Source of the DNA: a virus
Length of the DNA stretch: 21,719 bases
IMG/VR virus record: IMGVR_UViG_3300035180_003485
Coordinates: 1-21,719 of that record
Direction: 5' to 3' (one strand)
Shown here one piece after another: positions 1 through 6,594 of the stretch (the stretch's first letter is position 1; each line of letters opens with the position of its first letter). The translations under genes were made by a program, and so were the position numbers. Under the pieces are notes generated by a model. The model saw only the letters and a list, made by a program, of their open reading frames with translations. It made no database searches and was not told where the DNA came from.

Positions 1-359
1 TTGTCGGCTTAACATTTAAGTGGTCCTTCGGCGCAGGTAGCGCGACCGCTGCTGTTAAGACTGTCAAGGACAAAACAGAGCAGCTGTTTGCCCTAGGGCA
101 AAATGGCTATGTACAATCCTTTGATCGGCTTGTTAGTCAGATGACTGAGGCCATCAAAATTGACCAAGACAGAGATGTAATGCTGCAAGGTCAGTTACGT
201 GAGACTGATGCGCTGCTCATCTCATTTAGAGGGCTTGAGACAGCTCTTGCTCTCAATGCTAAGCGTACGCTCGAGTTGCAATCAGCTATGCAACAAGCGG
301 AGCTCGACGGCGTGCGCAAGCGCTTAGCCGAGTATCAGCTCTTCATGTCAAAGCTTTAA
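1..359 (+). CDS. C-terminal part of an unknown phage protein (5' end outside window)
   Basis: An open frame enters from the left edge (first full codon at base 3) and runs to TAA at 357-359, giving about 118 residues with no upstream stop, so the real start lies outside the window. A possible internal ATG at 141 exists, but the sequence before it reads like protein in the same frame. The C-terminal 70 residues are rich in Leu, Glu, Gln, Arg and Ala with heptad-like spacing, suggesting a long helix or coiled coil, as at the end of many structural or tail proteins. I do not recognise the family. It converges on the minus-strand block that ends near 384. Confidence 0.7.
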   Translation, partial: VGLTFKWSFGAGSATAAVKTVKDKTEQLFALGQNGYVQSFDRLVSQMTEAIKIDQDRDVMLQGQLRETDALLISFRGLETALALNAKRTLELQSAMQQAELDGVRKRLAEYQLFMSKL

Positions 360-383
360 TCAGAGCTGCCTGAGTCGCTTGAG

Positions 384-614
384 CTAGAACTGCTGCCAGA
401 ATTCGCTCAACGACGATGCCAATGAGAAGTCATCGGGTCGGCGGGCTTCCTCTTGCTGCGTTCTTGTTGAATACAGGGACGGCGCCGGCGTCACGTTTCT
501 GACGATAGGCTTCGAGGTTAGCAACTCCGGGCAAGGAGCCTTTGTCTTTGGCATCGGCCGATAGCGAGTCGGCTCGGGCAGCAGTTCGAGCTGCTTTGGC
601 CGCGGTTTCGGCAT
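384..614 (-). CDS. Possible small proline/charged protein overlapping the HNH gene tail
   Basis: A 76-codon frame from an ATG at 614 (an earlier in-frame ATG is at 674) runs past the end of the HNH gene and stops at 384. The product is proline- and lysine-rich at the N terminus and ends in a natural-looking acidic/aromatic segment (RPDDFSLASSLSEFWQQF). It lies almost entirely inside the +1-shifted Ala-rich C-terminal region of the HNH gene, so only one may be translated, or the two may be joined by a frameshift. No good Shine-Dalgarno is visible. Function unknown. Confidence 0.3.
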   Translation of the reverse strand: MPKPRPKQLELLPEPTRYRPMPKTKAPCPELLTSKPIVRNVTPAPSLYSTRTQQEEARRPDDFSLASSLSEFWQQF

Positions 615-1293
615 GTCTTCTTGGCGCTTCGGGATAAACAGAGTTGCCTGCAGCACGGACTGCTTTCGCGGCATCGGCTTCGGCTCGTCGCTTTCGAATA
701 ACCATGTCCAAAGCTATGTTACGCACCAGTTCGGTTTGTCCATGCTGTGTTTCCTCCGTATCAGTATGATTGCATATCTGCGAGACTATCTTGTAAACAC
801 TTGGTTTTATCACATCGACAAGCACAGGCAAAGCTTCATACAGGAGATGAGCCTTTTTTCCAACTATTAGGGCCTTGATGCAAGCAGGCTCATTTTTCAG
901 CGGCCCCAAGATGAGCATGTCATCATTGGCAATGACGTTGCCCCACTTGTCATAGTCAATGTAGGACTTGAAGCCAGGCGGCAGCACAGGCTTGCGAGCT
1001 GCAACCTTGTGCCGTAAAGTGTTCACGGTGAGGACTGTGATCTCGGCTAGCTTATGGTGCTTGTTGCAAAGAGCAACGCCGTTGCTCAGGTAGTACCCAT
1101 CATCAGGGTAGAGCCGTCGGTCAAGGATTTGGTGAGCTTCAGTCGCAAGCTCGTTGCAGCATGCACAGTAGCCTAGCGTGCGAAGCTTGACCTGTTTGAT
1201 GAAGGTGTCACGGTCGAGCAGCCGACTGTCGGGCGGCATCATGAGCCGCTTGGCTGTTTGGATGATAACTTTCGATGCCGCTCTTAGGTTCAT
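430..1293 (-). CDS. HNH-domain protein
   Basis: Contains a zinc-finger HNH nuclease-type core. A CACC knuckle is followed about 8 residues later by H-Q-I-L-D-R-R, then Y-L-S-N-G-V-A-L-C-N-K-H-H, which supplies the second Cys pair member, the Asn and the final His. After the domain comes a segment with the pattern VLPPGFKSYIDYDKWGN, then a long Ala/Arg/Lys-rich tail of about 90 residues that is probably disordered. Start choice is uncertain. ATG at 1293 has a GGAAG four bases upstream; ATG codons at 1242 and 1239 give a shorter protein with less overlap with the preceding gene. It may be a phage DNA-processing nuclease or a homing-type HNH; no insertion signature is seen here. The tail is covered by a second open frame. 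Confidence 0.75.
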   Translation of the reverse strand: MNLRAASKVIIQTAKRLMMPPDSRLLDRDTFIKQVKLRTLGYCACCNELATEAHQILDRRLYPDDGYYLSNGVALCNKHHKLAEITVLTVNTLRHKVAARKPVLPPGFKSYIDYDKWGNVIANDDMLILGPLKNEPACIKALIVGKKAHLLYEALPVLVDVIKPSVYKIVSQICNHTDTEETQHGQTELVRNIALDMVIRKRRAEADAAKAVRAAGNSVYPEAPRRHAETAAKAARTAARADSLSADAKDKGSLPGVANLEAYRQKRDAGAVPVFNKNAARGSPPTR

Positions 1294-1600
1294 TGCGCTT
1301 CCAAAAGTTATAGCGTAGAATATTGCCATCTTGTAGAATGGTGCATTCTACATTCTCGAGGTCTTTTAGCCGAGTAAAACCTTGCTTTTGATAGTACCGG
1401 TGAATTGCATGCTGTAATGCCCAACTACCGGAAGACACCACATAACGCACTCGATTGAGCGTGATTAGGAGCTTGCCTGAGCTATACGCTCGCTTAATTA
1501 TAAATCGAACCCGCGAATGACGGTCGATTCTTAAGATCGAGAATAAAATTACCTTAGGCTGCTTACGCTTAGGTTTGCTCTTTGGCAGGATGCTGTTCAT
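1208..1600 (-). CDS. Unknown basic protein, 130 aa
   Basis: ATG at 1600 overlaps the stop of the upstream gene by ATGA, a typical translational-coupling arrangement. The product is strongly basic at the N terminus (KSKPKRKQPK) and has a hydrophobic/basic core with alternating strands (VILFSILRI, VRFIIKRAY), suggesting a small beta-rich nucleic-acid-binding fold. The last 40 residues overlap the start region of the HNH gene in another frame. I recognise no family. Confidence 0.6.
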   Translation of the reverse strand: MNSILPKSKPKRKQPKVILFSILRIDRHSRVRFIIKRAYSSGKLLITLNRVRYVVSSGSWALQHAIHRYYQKQGFTRLKDLENVECTILQDGNILRYNFWKRNEPKSGIESYHPNSQAAHDAARQSAARP

Positions 1601-1794
1601 GATAGCTTCTTTGCACCATCTCTAATGGCGCTCTCGAAGCAGTCATCATGAACTCTTCGCTCATGCTCGTCTGCGAAGACCAACCTAAAATAGACGAGCC
1701 CTAAGCCCTTGCCAGGCGCACGTTGTAGCTGCTTACCGCAAACCCAGCAGTGAATTGACCCGCCGCTTCCTTGCATCATGCGCTTTTTGGGCAT
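1597..1794 (-). CDS. Small treble-clef/zinc-ribbon-like protein
   Basis: 65 residues from ATG at 1794, preceded by GGGAGG about six bases upstream, a strong ribosome binding site. A CWVCGK knuckle near residue 17 and an H-D-D-C pair near residue 50 form a plausible four-ligand zinc site of treble-clef type (C-x2-C ... H-x2-C). Its stop overlaps the ATG of the next gene. Small phage zinc proteins of this kind often bind nucleic acid or modify host enzymes; the specific role is unknown. Confidence 0.6.
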   Translation of the reverse strand: MPKKRMMQGSGGSIHCWVCGKQLQRAPGKGLGLVYFRLVFADEHERRVHDDCFESAIRDGAKKLS

Positions 1795-1862
1795 GAGGCC
1801 TCCCGAAATTCAATGAGCTCGTCAATGACCGCCTTCAGCTCGTTGCCGCGCAGGTCACCCAT
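1776..1862 (-). CDS. Very short frame, possible shifted tail of the upstream gene
   Basis: An ATG at 1862 opens 28 codons (MGDLRGNELKAVIDELIEF...) that look like protein and bridge the end of the gene at 1855-2094 and the start of the zinc protein at 1794. The same frame is open upstream back to a TAG inside the palindrome at 1880-1897 and reads DGLPRPGMGDLRG. It may therefore be the true C-terminal continuation of the upstream gene after a +1 shift rather than an independent gene. Confidence 0.3.
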   Translation of the reverse strand: MGDLRGNELKAVIDELIEFREASCPKSA

Positions 1863-2094
1863 GCCAGGTCGAGGAAGGCCATCTACCTAGGTAGATGCCG
1901 AGGTCATCGGTCGAAAGCTTGTTTCTGCAACCCATAGCTTCGAGCAGCTTTTGCATCTCACTCAAACGCTCATCAGTCACCGCCATGACGAAACCGCCAC
2001 CAGTTGCAAATCGCACGTAAGTTATGATGCCGAACAGCCCAGTCACAAGGCCTAGCGCCATAGCCGTATTTTTCATAGCAGGCCCACATGTCAC
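1855..2094 (-). CDS. Small single-pass membrane protein, unknown
   Basis: About 79 residues from a GTG at 2094, or 73 from ATG at 2076. An N-terminal hydrophobic helix (ALGLVTGLFGIITYVRF) is followed by a short soluble part with a helix (DERLSEMQKLLEAMG). The tail after IYLG changes to a Trp/Ser-rich stretch and stops at 1855, while another frame continues with more natural sequence. The GTG directly follows an in-frame TGA. Phage small membrane proteins of this type can act in lysis or superinfection exclusion, but nothing here decides that. Confidence 0.5.
   Translation of the reverse strand: MTCGPAMKNTAMALGLVTGLFGIITYVRFATGGGFVMAVTDERLSEMQKLLEAMGCRNKLSTDDLGIYLGRWPSSTWHG
1880..1897. repeat. 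18-bp perfect palindrome CATCTACCTAGGTAGATG
   Basis: Perfect inverted repeat with no spacer, lying inside the 3' part of the small membrane-protein gene where its coding quality drops and another frame takes over. It could be a protein-binding site or an RNA structure. Confidence 0.6.
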
Positions 2095-2154
2095 TCATGA
2101 AGCTGGTAGCAATGCCAAACATGTTAGGCATAGGAAGATCAGAGTTTTTGTCAT
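2095..2154 (-). CDS. Tiny signal-peptide-like ORF
   Basis: ATG at 2154 opens MTKTLIFLCLTCLALLPAS and stops with TGA at 2095-2097; the next codon, in frame, is the GTG start of the downstream membrane protein. The peptide has a Lys near the N terminus and an uninterrupted hydrophobic core, like a secretion signal. Either a 19-residue membrane peptide or the N terminus of a longer product separated by a stop codon. Confidence 0.35.
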   Translation of the reverse strand: MTKTLIFLCLTCLALLPAS

Positions 2155-2168
2155 ATAGGTACCTACGT

Positions 2169-2399
2169 CTACCAAGTGATTCGACCGTCCAACGCCGATC
2201 CAGTAGGCTTTGTGATGACATCATGCATAAACACCATGAAGTCTTTGTCTGTACGATGCCACTGCTTGTAGTATGCGAGCATGGTGCCCGACGGACAGTG
2301 TACGTCTCGCTTCACGTCATCGATGTCAACGCCGAACTGAATAGCTACCGGCTTGCTTTCAAGCGTCGCTCGTTGAGAGTCTGTGAGGGTGCGAATCAC
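2169..2399 (-). CDS. Unknown small protein, 76 aa
   Basis: GTG start at 2399, placed immediately after and in frame with the TAA of the upstream gene, with GGA about seven bases ahead of it. The product (residues 1-30 acidic and helical, then YYKQWHRTDKDFMVFMHD) is soluble and has no signal peptide. I recognise no domain. Translation probably depends on ribosomes finishing the upstream gene. Confidence 0.5.
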   Translation of the reverse strand: MIRTLTDSQRATLESKPVAIQFGVDIDDVKRDVHCPSGTMLAYYKQWHRTDKDFMVFMHDVITKPTGSALDGRITW

Positions 2400-2783
2400 T
2401 TAGAATCCAAAAGTTTGCTGTGACTTTGCAAGCGCGGCGTTCACTTGCGCTGCAACGTTCTTGATGTCAAACGCTAGGCTGCCATTGATCTGCTGCATGA
2501 AAGTATCCATTGCAGTGCTGCGGTACTTGCGAAGCTCTGCTCGTGCGGCTTCATAAGCGTGCGGCGCCTTTGTGGCTACGGCAGGATGCGCCGTCTTCTC
2601 CAACGCCCCAACCTTCGCTCGCTCTGCAGACGCTAAGGTGAAGAACGCCGAAGCACCAAGCAAGCGCTTGACACCTCGACAGTCGACCGCCCAAGTAAAC
2701 TTCTCGCACTGCACAATCTCGCATTCGATGACCAAGATCTGGCGCCACGGCCGCTTGAGGTTCACGTAGTAGATTGTTTTCAC
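2400..2783 (-). CDS. Unknown phage protein, 127 aa
   Basis: ATG at 2783 overlaps the phosphoesterase stop by ATGA, so the two are translationally coupled. The first 50 residues look like a small beta sheet (IYYVNLKRPW, ILVIECEIVQCEKFTWAVDC); residues 60-127 are Ala/Lys-rich helices. No known motif. Coupling to a phosphoesterase suggests a shared transcript, not necessarily a shared function. Confidence 0.6.
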   Translation of the reverse strand: MKTIYYVNLKRPWRQILVIECEIVQCEKFTWAVDCRGVKRLLGASAFFTLASAERAKVGALEKTAHPAVATKAPHAYEAARAELRKYRSTAMDTFMQQINGSLAFDIKNVAAQVNAALAKSQQTFGF

Positions 2784-3625
2784 AGCGAGTCAATCCTCAG
2801 CTGATGTTTCGGGTCATACAAGCCGTCGGTGCCTTCATATGCCTCATAACCTCTCGGGTTTGACAGCACTCGTACATTGTAAATCATGTAGTCAACTGGC
2901 CTATGAATATGCCCGTGAACCCACAGCTTCACATCAGCGCAATGAGTCGCGATGCTCTTTGACAGGTCTGTGAAGTAGGACGCGTTGAGCATCCTCTCGT
3001 GCGCATACTTGGGGTCAATGCTTTGCTCATGAGGAGCCATGTGCGTCATAATGATCACAGGCTGCCCAGGCACATCGGCAGCGCAGTTGTTGAAGATGAA
3101 CCGCGCAGTTTGACGGTGAATTTCAAACAAGTCCTCGGGCCGAATCTTGCGTCGAACCTTCGTGTCGCCGAACGTTGTGTACTTGAAGTCCATAATCGTG
3201 CTTCGACTGACTGACATCGCTACTTGATTGCGGCCGTAGTCAGTCCACAGCGTGCCGCCCACGAACTTGATGCCGCTGATCGTAGCGGTGCTCTGTTCTA
3301 AGAGCGTGACATTTGGCAGCAGCGCAGCAGCTTCACGTGCCTTGCGCACGGCAGACTGCAGGCTCAAGCCCCAATAGTCATGGTTGCCAAGCACAAGCAC
3401 AACATGCTCGAAGCGCTTGGCTATCCAGCTGATCCAGCTGTCACCGTCAAACATCACCTTGAAGGCAAGGTCGTTTCGCCATAAGTCACCCGCCAGCATG
3501 AGAATCGTGTCATGATCCTCAGGCAGCGGCGTAGGCGACCAAACCTGCTTCGGGTGCAAGTAGAACATGTTCCCGATGTCAAAGTCAAGGTGAACGTCGC
3601 TAAAGAGACGAAGATAGGTAGCCAT
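2780..3625 (-). CDS. Calcineurin-like metallophosphoesterase
   Basis: All signature motifs of the binuclear metallophosphoesterase fold are present in order: D-x-H (SDVHLD, Asp10 and His12), GD (AGDLW, Asp47), GNHD (80-83), a T-H pair (MTHMAPHE) and GHIH near the C terminus. At 281 residues it is the usual size. Such enzymes hydrolyse phosphomonoesters or diesters, including cyclic nucleotides and nucleic-acid ends; the substrate cannot be read from sequence. The start is ATG at 3625. A TAAAAT hexamer lies only six bases upstream (3632-3637) and there is no Shine-Dalgarno, so the mRNA may be leaderless. It heads a run of small overlapping genes. Confidence 0.9.
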   Translation of the reverse strand: MATYLRLFSDVHLDFDIGNMFYLHPKQVWSPTPLPEDHDTILMLAGDLWRNDLAFKVMFDGDSWISWIAKRFEHVVLVLGNHDYWGLSLQSAVRKAREAAALLPNVTLLEQSTATISGIKFVGGTLWTDYGRNQVAMSVSRSTIMDFKYTTFGDTKVRRKIRPEDLFEIHRQTARFIFNNCAADVPGQPVIIMTHMAPHEQSIDPKYAHERMLNASYFTDLSKSIATHCADVKLWVHGHIHRPVDYMIYNVRVLSNPRGYEAYEGTDGLYDPKHQLRIDSL

Positions 3626-3631
3626 AGTTTT

Positions 3632-3637
3632 ATTTTA
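3632..3637 (-). promoter_or_regulatory. -10-like TAAAAT six bases before the phosphoesterase ATG
   Basis: On the minus strand the context is CTTATGATAAAATAAAACT then ATG. Transcription starting about seven bases after this hexamer would begin at the start codon. No convincing -35 is visible. The same geometry occurs before the genes starting at 13661 and 19763. Confidence 0.4.
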
Positions 3638-3660
3638 TCATAAGCTGTCTAACGGTGATA

Positions 3661-4236
3661 CTAGCGCCGACGCTTTGAAAGGCAAAAGCTTAGCAGCGCT
3701 GCAAATACCAAGCCCAACGTTGACGGCTCGGGAACCTTGTGCCACCGAAGCCGCTTCTCCTCCTCTTCGAGAAGCTTGCGTTGCCGCTCTTCCTCTTCAG
3801 ACTTGAAGTTACGTTCGAGCTTGTCAATATGCTCAGGCACGTACAGAACCTTGGTGACTCGGCTGACATTACCGCAGACTGTAGGCACGATGATGCAGTG
3901 TTCAGCTTCACAGTACACGAGGCCACGTTCAGCTTTGCCGCCCCACTTTGCACGGCTAACATTTCCGCAGATTTGATTTCTGCCAAAGTGCATGTCCCGT
4001 AAGTTGTCATATGCAAATGCGCCGTTGATGTTATCAGCGGTGATCTCGGCTAAGTCATCATAGTCATGCTTAAGCATTCGAGCATGCAAGGCGTCCTGCA
4101 CAGGCTTGGGAATGTCTGTGTAGTTGTAGACAGCATCTGCAACGTTGCCTATGTAGCGGTTGGCTCCTGGTTGATCCCAGGAGCAAGCGGCGGTAGAGGC
4201 TATTGTTGATGCGATGAGAGCGGTAACGAGAGGCAA
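3661..4236 (-). CDS. MHFG-type PEP-CTERM domain protein
   Basis: The C terminus is a textbook PEP-CTERM sorting signal: V-P-E-P-S-T at residues 168-173, a hydrophobic helix (about 174-186) and terminal K-R-R-R. In bacteria this signal is recognised and cut by an exosortase in the inner membrane and directs export. The N terminus is hydrophobic (about residues 2-17) with Cys18, acting as a short signal or lipoprotein-like leader. The middle holds RDMHFG (81-85) and paired cysteines (90, 109, 114, 121); I recall MHFG-containing PEP-CTERM proteins as a named family in proteobacteria. A charged Glu/Lys/Arg helix (140-166) precedes the signal. The start is TTG at 4236, one base after the stop of the PurA-like gene, with GGAC ahead. 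Role in the phage unknown. Confidence 0.8.
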   Translation of the reverse strand: MPLVTALIASTIASTAACSWDQPGANRYIGNVADAVYNYTDIPKPVQDALHARMLKHDYDDLAEITADNINGAFAYDNLRDMHFGRNQICGNVSRAKWGGKAERGLVYCEAEHCIIVPTVCGNVSRVTKVLYVPEHIDKLERNFKSEEEERQRKLLEEEEKRLRWHKVPEPSTLGLVFAALLSFCLSKRRR

Positions 4237-4237
4237 T

Positions 4238-5521
4238 TTAAGTCCATGACTTGATATGTTGTGATGTCGGGCCGAAGCTACAGAAGGAGACCGAGATCTC
4301 TCGTCCTAGCTCGCGGGCCACAAACAGCGGCAGCTCAGCTGATGCAACGGTTGTCAAGACACCCGCAGCATTCACGACATTGACTTGAGCACCAAGCTGG
4401 TCAAGGCACGTGAGCATGAGCTGAGGACGCCGTACTACCGCGCCCTTATTTAGCACCGCGGGCGTGCTCAGCGCCCGGGTAGCATCTGCTGTGAGCAGGT
4501 CCTTCATCTGCTGAAGGTTGAGCGGCGCCTTGCGCAGTGCCCCCTGCCACATGTTTTCAATGTTTGTCAAGTCGTGCAGTGGCTTGTCGGTGATCGACTC
4601 ACCTTCTAGGTGCAACGGACCTGCGCCATGCCTTGTCAGGTAGCAACGGCTGATGTACAGCGGCTCGACTTCAAGAGCGCCGAGCTCAAAGGCCGCAACG
4701 GCGAGCGCCGAAGGCAAGCCGGTGATTGACCGGGTCACGTAAGGGAAGGTGCCCAGGAACTCGTCAAGAGCCAGACCTTGCGCGCCTTCAAACAACACAG
4801 CCTGGTCATGCTCGATTGACGCCTGCAGGGATTCAAGGCTATCCTTGTTGAGCATAATCAACGGCTCGACAAGCTCCTTCAACAGCTCGGCTTGCTTCAC
4901 AAAGTCAAGCTTGGTCGTGAGCACCGCTGAGTACAGCTGATGCTTGTTCAGGTCATCTTGGGTCAGACCAAGCGCTTCGAGGCGCTGAGGGACCCAACGT
5001 TCGACGATGAGCTTGAGGTCAGTCGCAAGCTGATCAGCTGTCCGAAGCACGACTTGCCAGAGCTTAAGCGGGTGACCTGCAAGGTTGCGCGTCACGGTCT
5101 CGTTGATGCCCATGCCGCACGAACCATGGCGCTCTTGCCCGCGTGACAGCTCGGCGATGGAGTTGAGCGCCATGTCATAGATCGTTGTTACGGGGCACAT
5201 CGGGTGCACCATGATGATCGGCGTCTCAGTCAACGTAGACTGGAGCTGAACCAGCTCTTTGCGAAGCGTGTACGGGTTGACGATGAACTGGCTCGACAAG
5301 TAGGTTCGAGCGTTGGGCGCAAACGAGCCTGCACCTACATGGCTAAAGACGTGACGGCGACCATCACCGGTCTGAACGGTGTGGCCGGCTTGAGAGCCAC
5401 CATTGAACCTGACGATGAGCGGTCGTTGGCCTTTTGCAGCCTGCTCACGCGCCAGGTAGTCAATGGTTAGGCCCTTGCCTTCATCGCCGTAGTTCGCGCC
5501 TATGATTGCTATAGCTCTCAT
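4238..5521 (-). CDS. Adenylosuccinate synthetase-like enzyme (PurA family)
   Basis: PurA joins IMP and aspartate using GTP to make adenylosuccinate. Visible landmarks: Y-G-D-E-G-K-G at residues 11-17 (catalytic Asp13), QAGHT with the catalytic-type His47, GMGI in place of the GRGIGP loop, FEGAQG...GTFPYVT matching the IMP-binding segment, GAGP, T-C-L-D in the position of the guanine-recognising T-K-L-D, and S-x-G-P near the end. The length of 427 is close to bacterial PurA (about 430), but the middle is strongly diverged. Phage PurZ, which makes the precursor of 2-aminoadenine, usually lacks this Asp, so this looks more PurA-like. Start ATG at 5521 has CAGGAG eight bases upstream. It could boost host purine supply or act in a base-modification route. 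Confidence 0.85.
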   Translation of the reverse strand: MRAIAIIGANYGDEGKGLTIDYLAREQAAKGQRPLIVRFNGGSQAGHTVQTGDGRRHVFSHVGAGSFAPNARTYLSSQFIVNPYTLRKELVQLQSTLTETPIIMVHPMCPVTTIYDMALNSIAELSRGQERHGSCGMGINETVTRNLAGHPLKLWQVVLRTADQLATDLKLIVERWVPQRLEALGLTQDDLNKHQLYSAVLTTKLDFVKQAELLKELVEPLIMLNKDSLESLQASIEHDQAVLFEGAQGLALDEFLGTFPYVTRSITGLPSALAVAAFELGALEVEPLYISRCYLTRHGAGPLHLEGESITDKPLHDLTNIENMWQGALRKAPLNLQQMKDLLTADATRALSTPAVLNKGAVVRRPQLMLTCLDQLGAQVNVVNAAGVLTTVASAELPLFVARELGREISVSFCSFGPTSQHIKSWT

Positions 5522-5539
5522 GTCACGCTCCTGTTCTTA

Positions 5540-5554
5540 GTATTGTATACTAGA
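5540..5554. promoter_or_regulatory. AT-rich inverted repeat and possible -10 upstream of the PurA-like gene
   Basis: TAGTATTGTATACTA has 6-bp arms (TAGTAT/ATACTA) around TGT. Read on the minus strand it contains TATACAAT, a reasonable -10 about 20 bases before the start codon of the PurA-like gene. No TTTACA-type -35 is found at 17 bp. Confidence 0.35.
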
Positions 5555-5567
5555 AAGCGCTCGAGGA

Positions 5568-6554
5568 TTACCCTTCAGACGCCTTAATGGCGTTCTGGAA
5601 AGCGTGACGCAGAGCGGCTGGGCGTGTCGATTCAGCGATGACCTCTTCCATGTCCCGGCCCTTGACGATCTTCATGGTTGCGAGAACCAGCTCGTCCAGG
5701 TCTTCGAAGTCCGACAGGAAGAGCACCGACGTGCCCATCAGCTTCGTCCAGGAGTCCTTCACTTGGCGCGGCCGCGAGCTGCAGTAGCTGCCCTGCTCGA
5801 TCACGATGTGGAAGACGTGGTAGTTCTTCTCAGCCAACTTCAGCGTTTGCGCCGGCGTCAGGTCGCTGTACTCGCCAGGGCCGAACGTGCGTTCTTGCTC
5901 GGCGATCGTCAAGGTCACGTACGGTGCCTGCTCATCGCCCATCGTGAAGAGGAAGCCCTTCTCGCCGCGCTTCTCGAAGCTGTCGGTGATCGTGCGCTTG
6001 GCAGCGAAGTACCAAGGCATGTCATATGCCTCGGAGTCATTGCCGCCGCCGTCACCCACGAGATAGATGCGGCGCAGCTGCTCGAGGATGCGGATGTCGG
6101 CCTCGAACTGTGACACCTGCAAGGGCGCGTGCGAGCTGTCACGCACGTCATCGACGCCCATGAACATTATGTGCGGGCTGGTCACCGGCTGCTCTTCGAG
6201 CACGCGCGTCATCAGCTTTGGCAAAGCCTTGGTCGCGATCAGGCCGGCGTACTTACCCATCGAGCCAGTCACATCGAGCGCGAGGATCACCGGCGTTGAC
6301 TTGGGGTTATCGGCTGAGTCGCAAGACTCACGAATCATGATGTTCCTCGGGTCGAATTCAGGCGGCATGCGGTTGCTGCTGAACACCTCTTGCAACGGCT
6401 TTTCGCGGTACGCCGTGCGGATTGCATACGACTCGTAGTCGTCATTTGTCCAAGATCCATGTCCCACATTATCTCCTTCGCCTAAGTAGGCATATGAATT
6501 ACAAATACACTGCTGGTGATCGTTCACCCTACTGAGATCATAACTAAACGTCAT
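5568..6554 (-). CDS. von Willebrand factor A (VWA) domain protein
   Basis: The central region begins with a hydrophobic strand followed by D-V-T-G-S-M (residues 94-99 from the ATG at 6554), a MIDAS metal-binding motif close to the D-x-S-x-S/D-x-T-G-S form. It continues with alternating strands and helices, including IMFMGVDDVRD, IYLVGDGGGNDSE, FLFTMGDE and VLFLSDFEDLDEL, typical of a VWA Rossmann-like fold with metal-coordinating Asp/Thr loops. The N-terminal 70 residues are polar, aromatic and family-specific. An in-frame ATG at 6620 would overlap the upstream gene stop; 6554 avoids this. VWA proteins usually act as metal-dependent interaction modules, often with AAA+ ATPases. Partner here unknown; neighbours carry HIRAN and Met-rich proteins. 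Confidence 0.8.
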   Translation of the reverse strand: MTFSYDLSRVNDHQQCICNSYAYLGEGDNVGHGSWTNDDYESYAIRTAYREKPLQEVFSSNRMPPEFDPRNIMIRESCDSADNPKSTPVILALDVTGSMGKYAGLIATKALPKLMTRVLEEQPVTSPHIMFMGVDDVRDSSHAPLQVSQFEADIRILEQLRRIYLVGDGGGNDSEAYDMPWYFAAKRTITDSFEKRGEKGFLFTMGDEQAPYVTLTIAEQERTFGPGEYSDLTPAQTLKLAEKNYHVFHIVIEQGSYCSSRPRQVKDSWTKLMGTSVLFLSDFEDLDELVLATMKIVKGRDMEEVIAESTRPAALRHAFQNAIKASEG

Positions 6555-6594
6555 TGTAAAACTTTTATGATCTTGGGTTTTGGTTTGAAAAGCT

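Noticed and set aside
1973-2224. 83-codon minus-strand frame
   Set aside because: Overlaps two better frames, has Trp/Arg-rich shadow-like composition and no ribosome binding site; an internal ATG at 2098 cannot be excluded but has no support.
4238-5521. PurZ and a Z-genome (2-aminoadenine) system
   Set aside because: The catalytic Asp expected to be missing in PurZ is present, and no DatZ, MazZ or DpoZ-type gene is in the window.
5604-6113. 169-codon plus-strand open frame
   Set aside because: Antisense to the VWA gene, His/Arg/Leu-rich composition typical of a shadow frame, no ribosome binding site.
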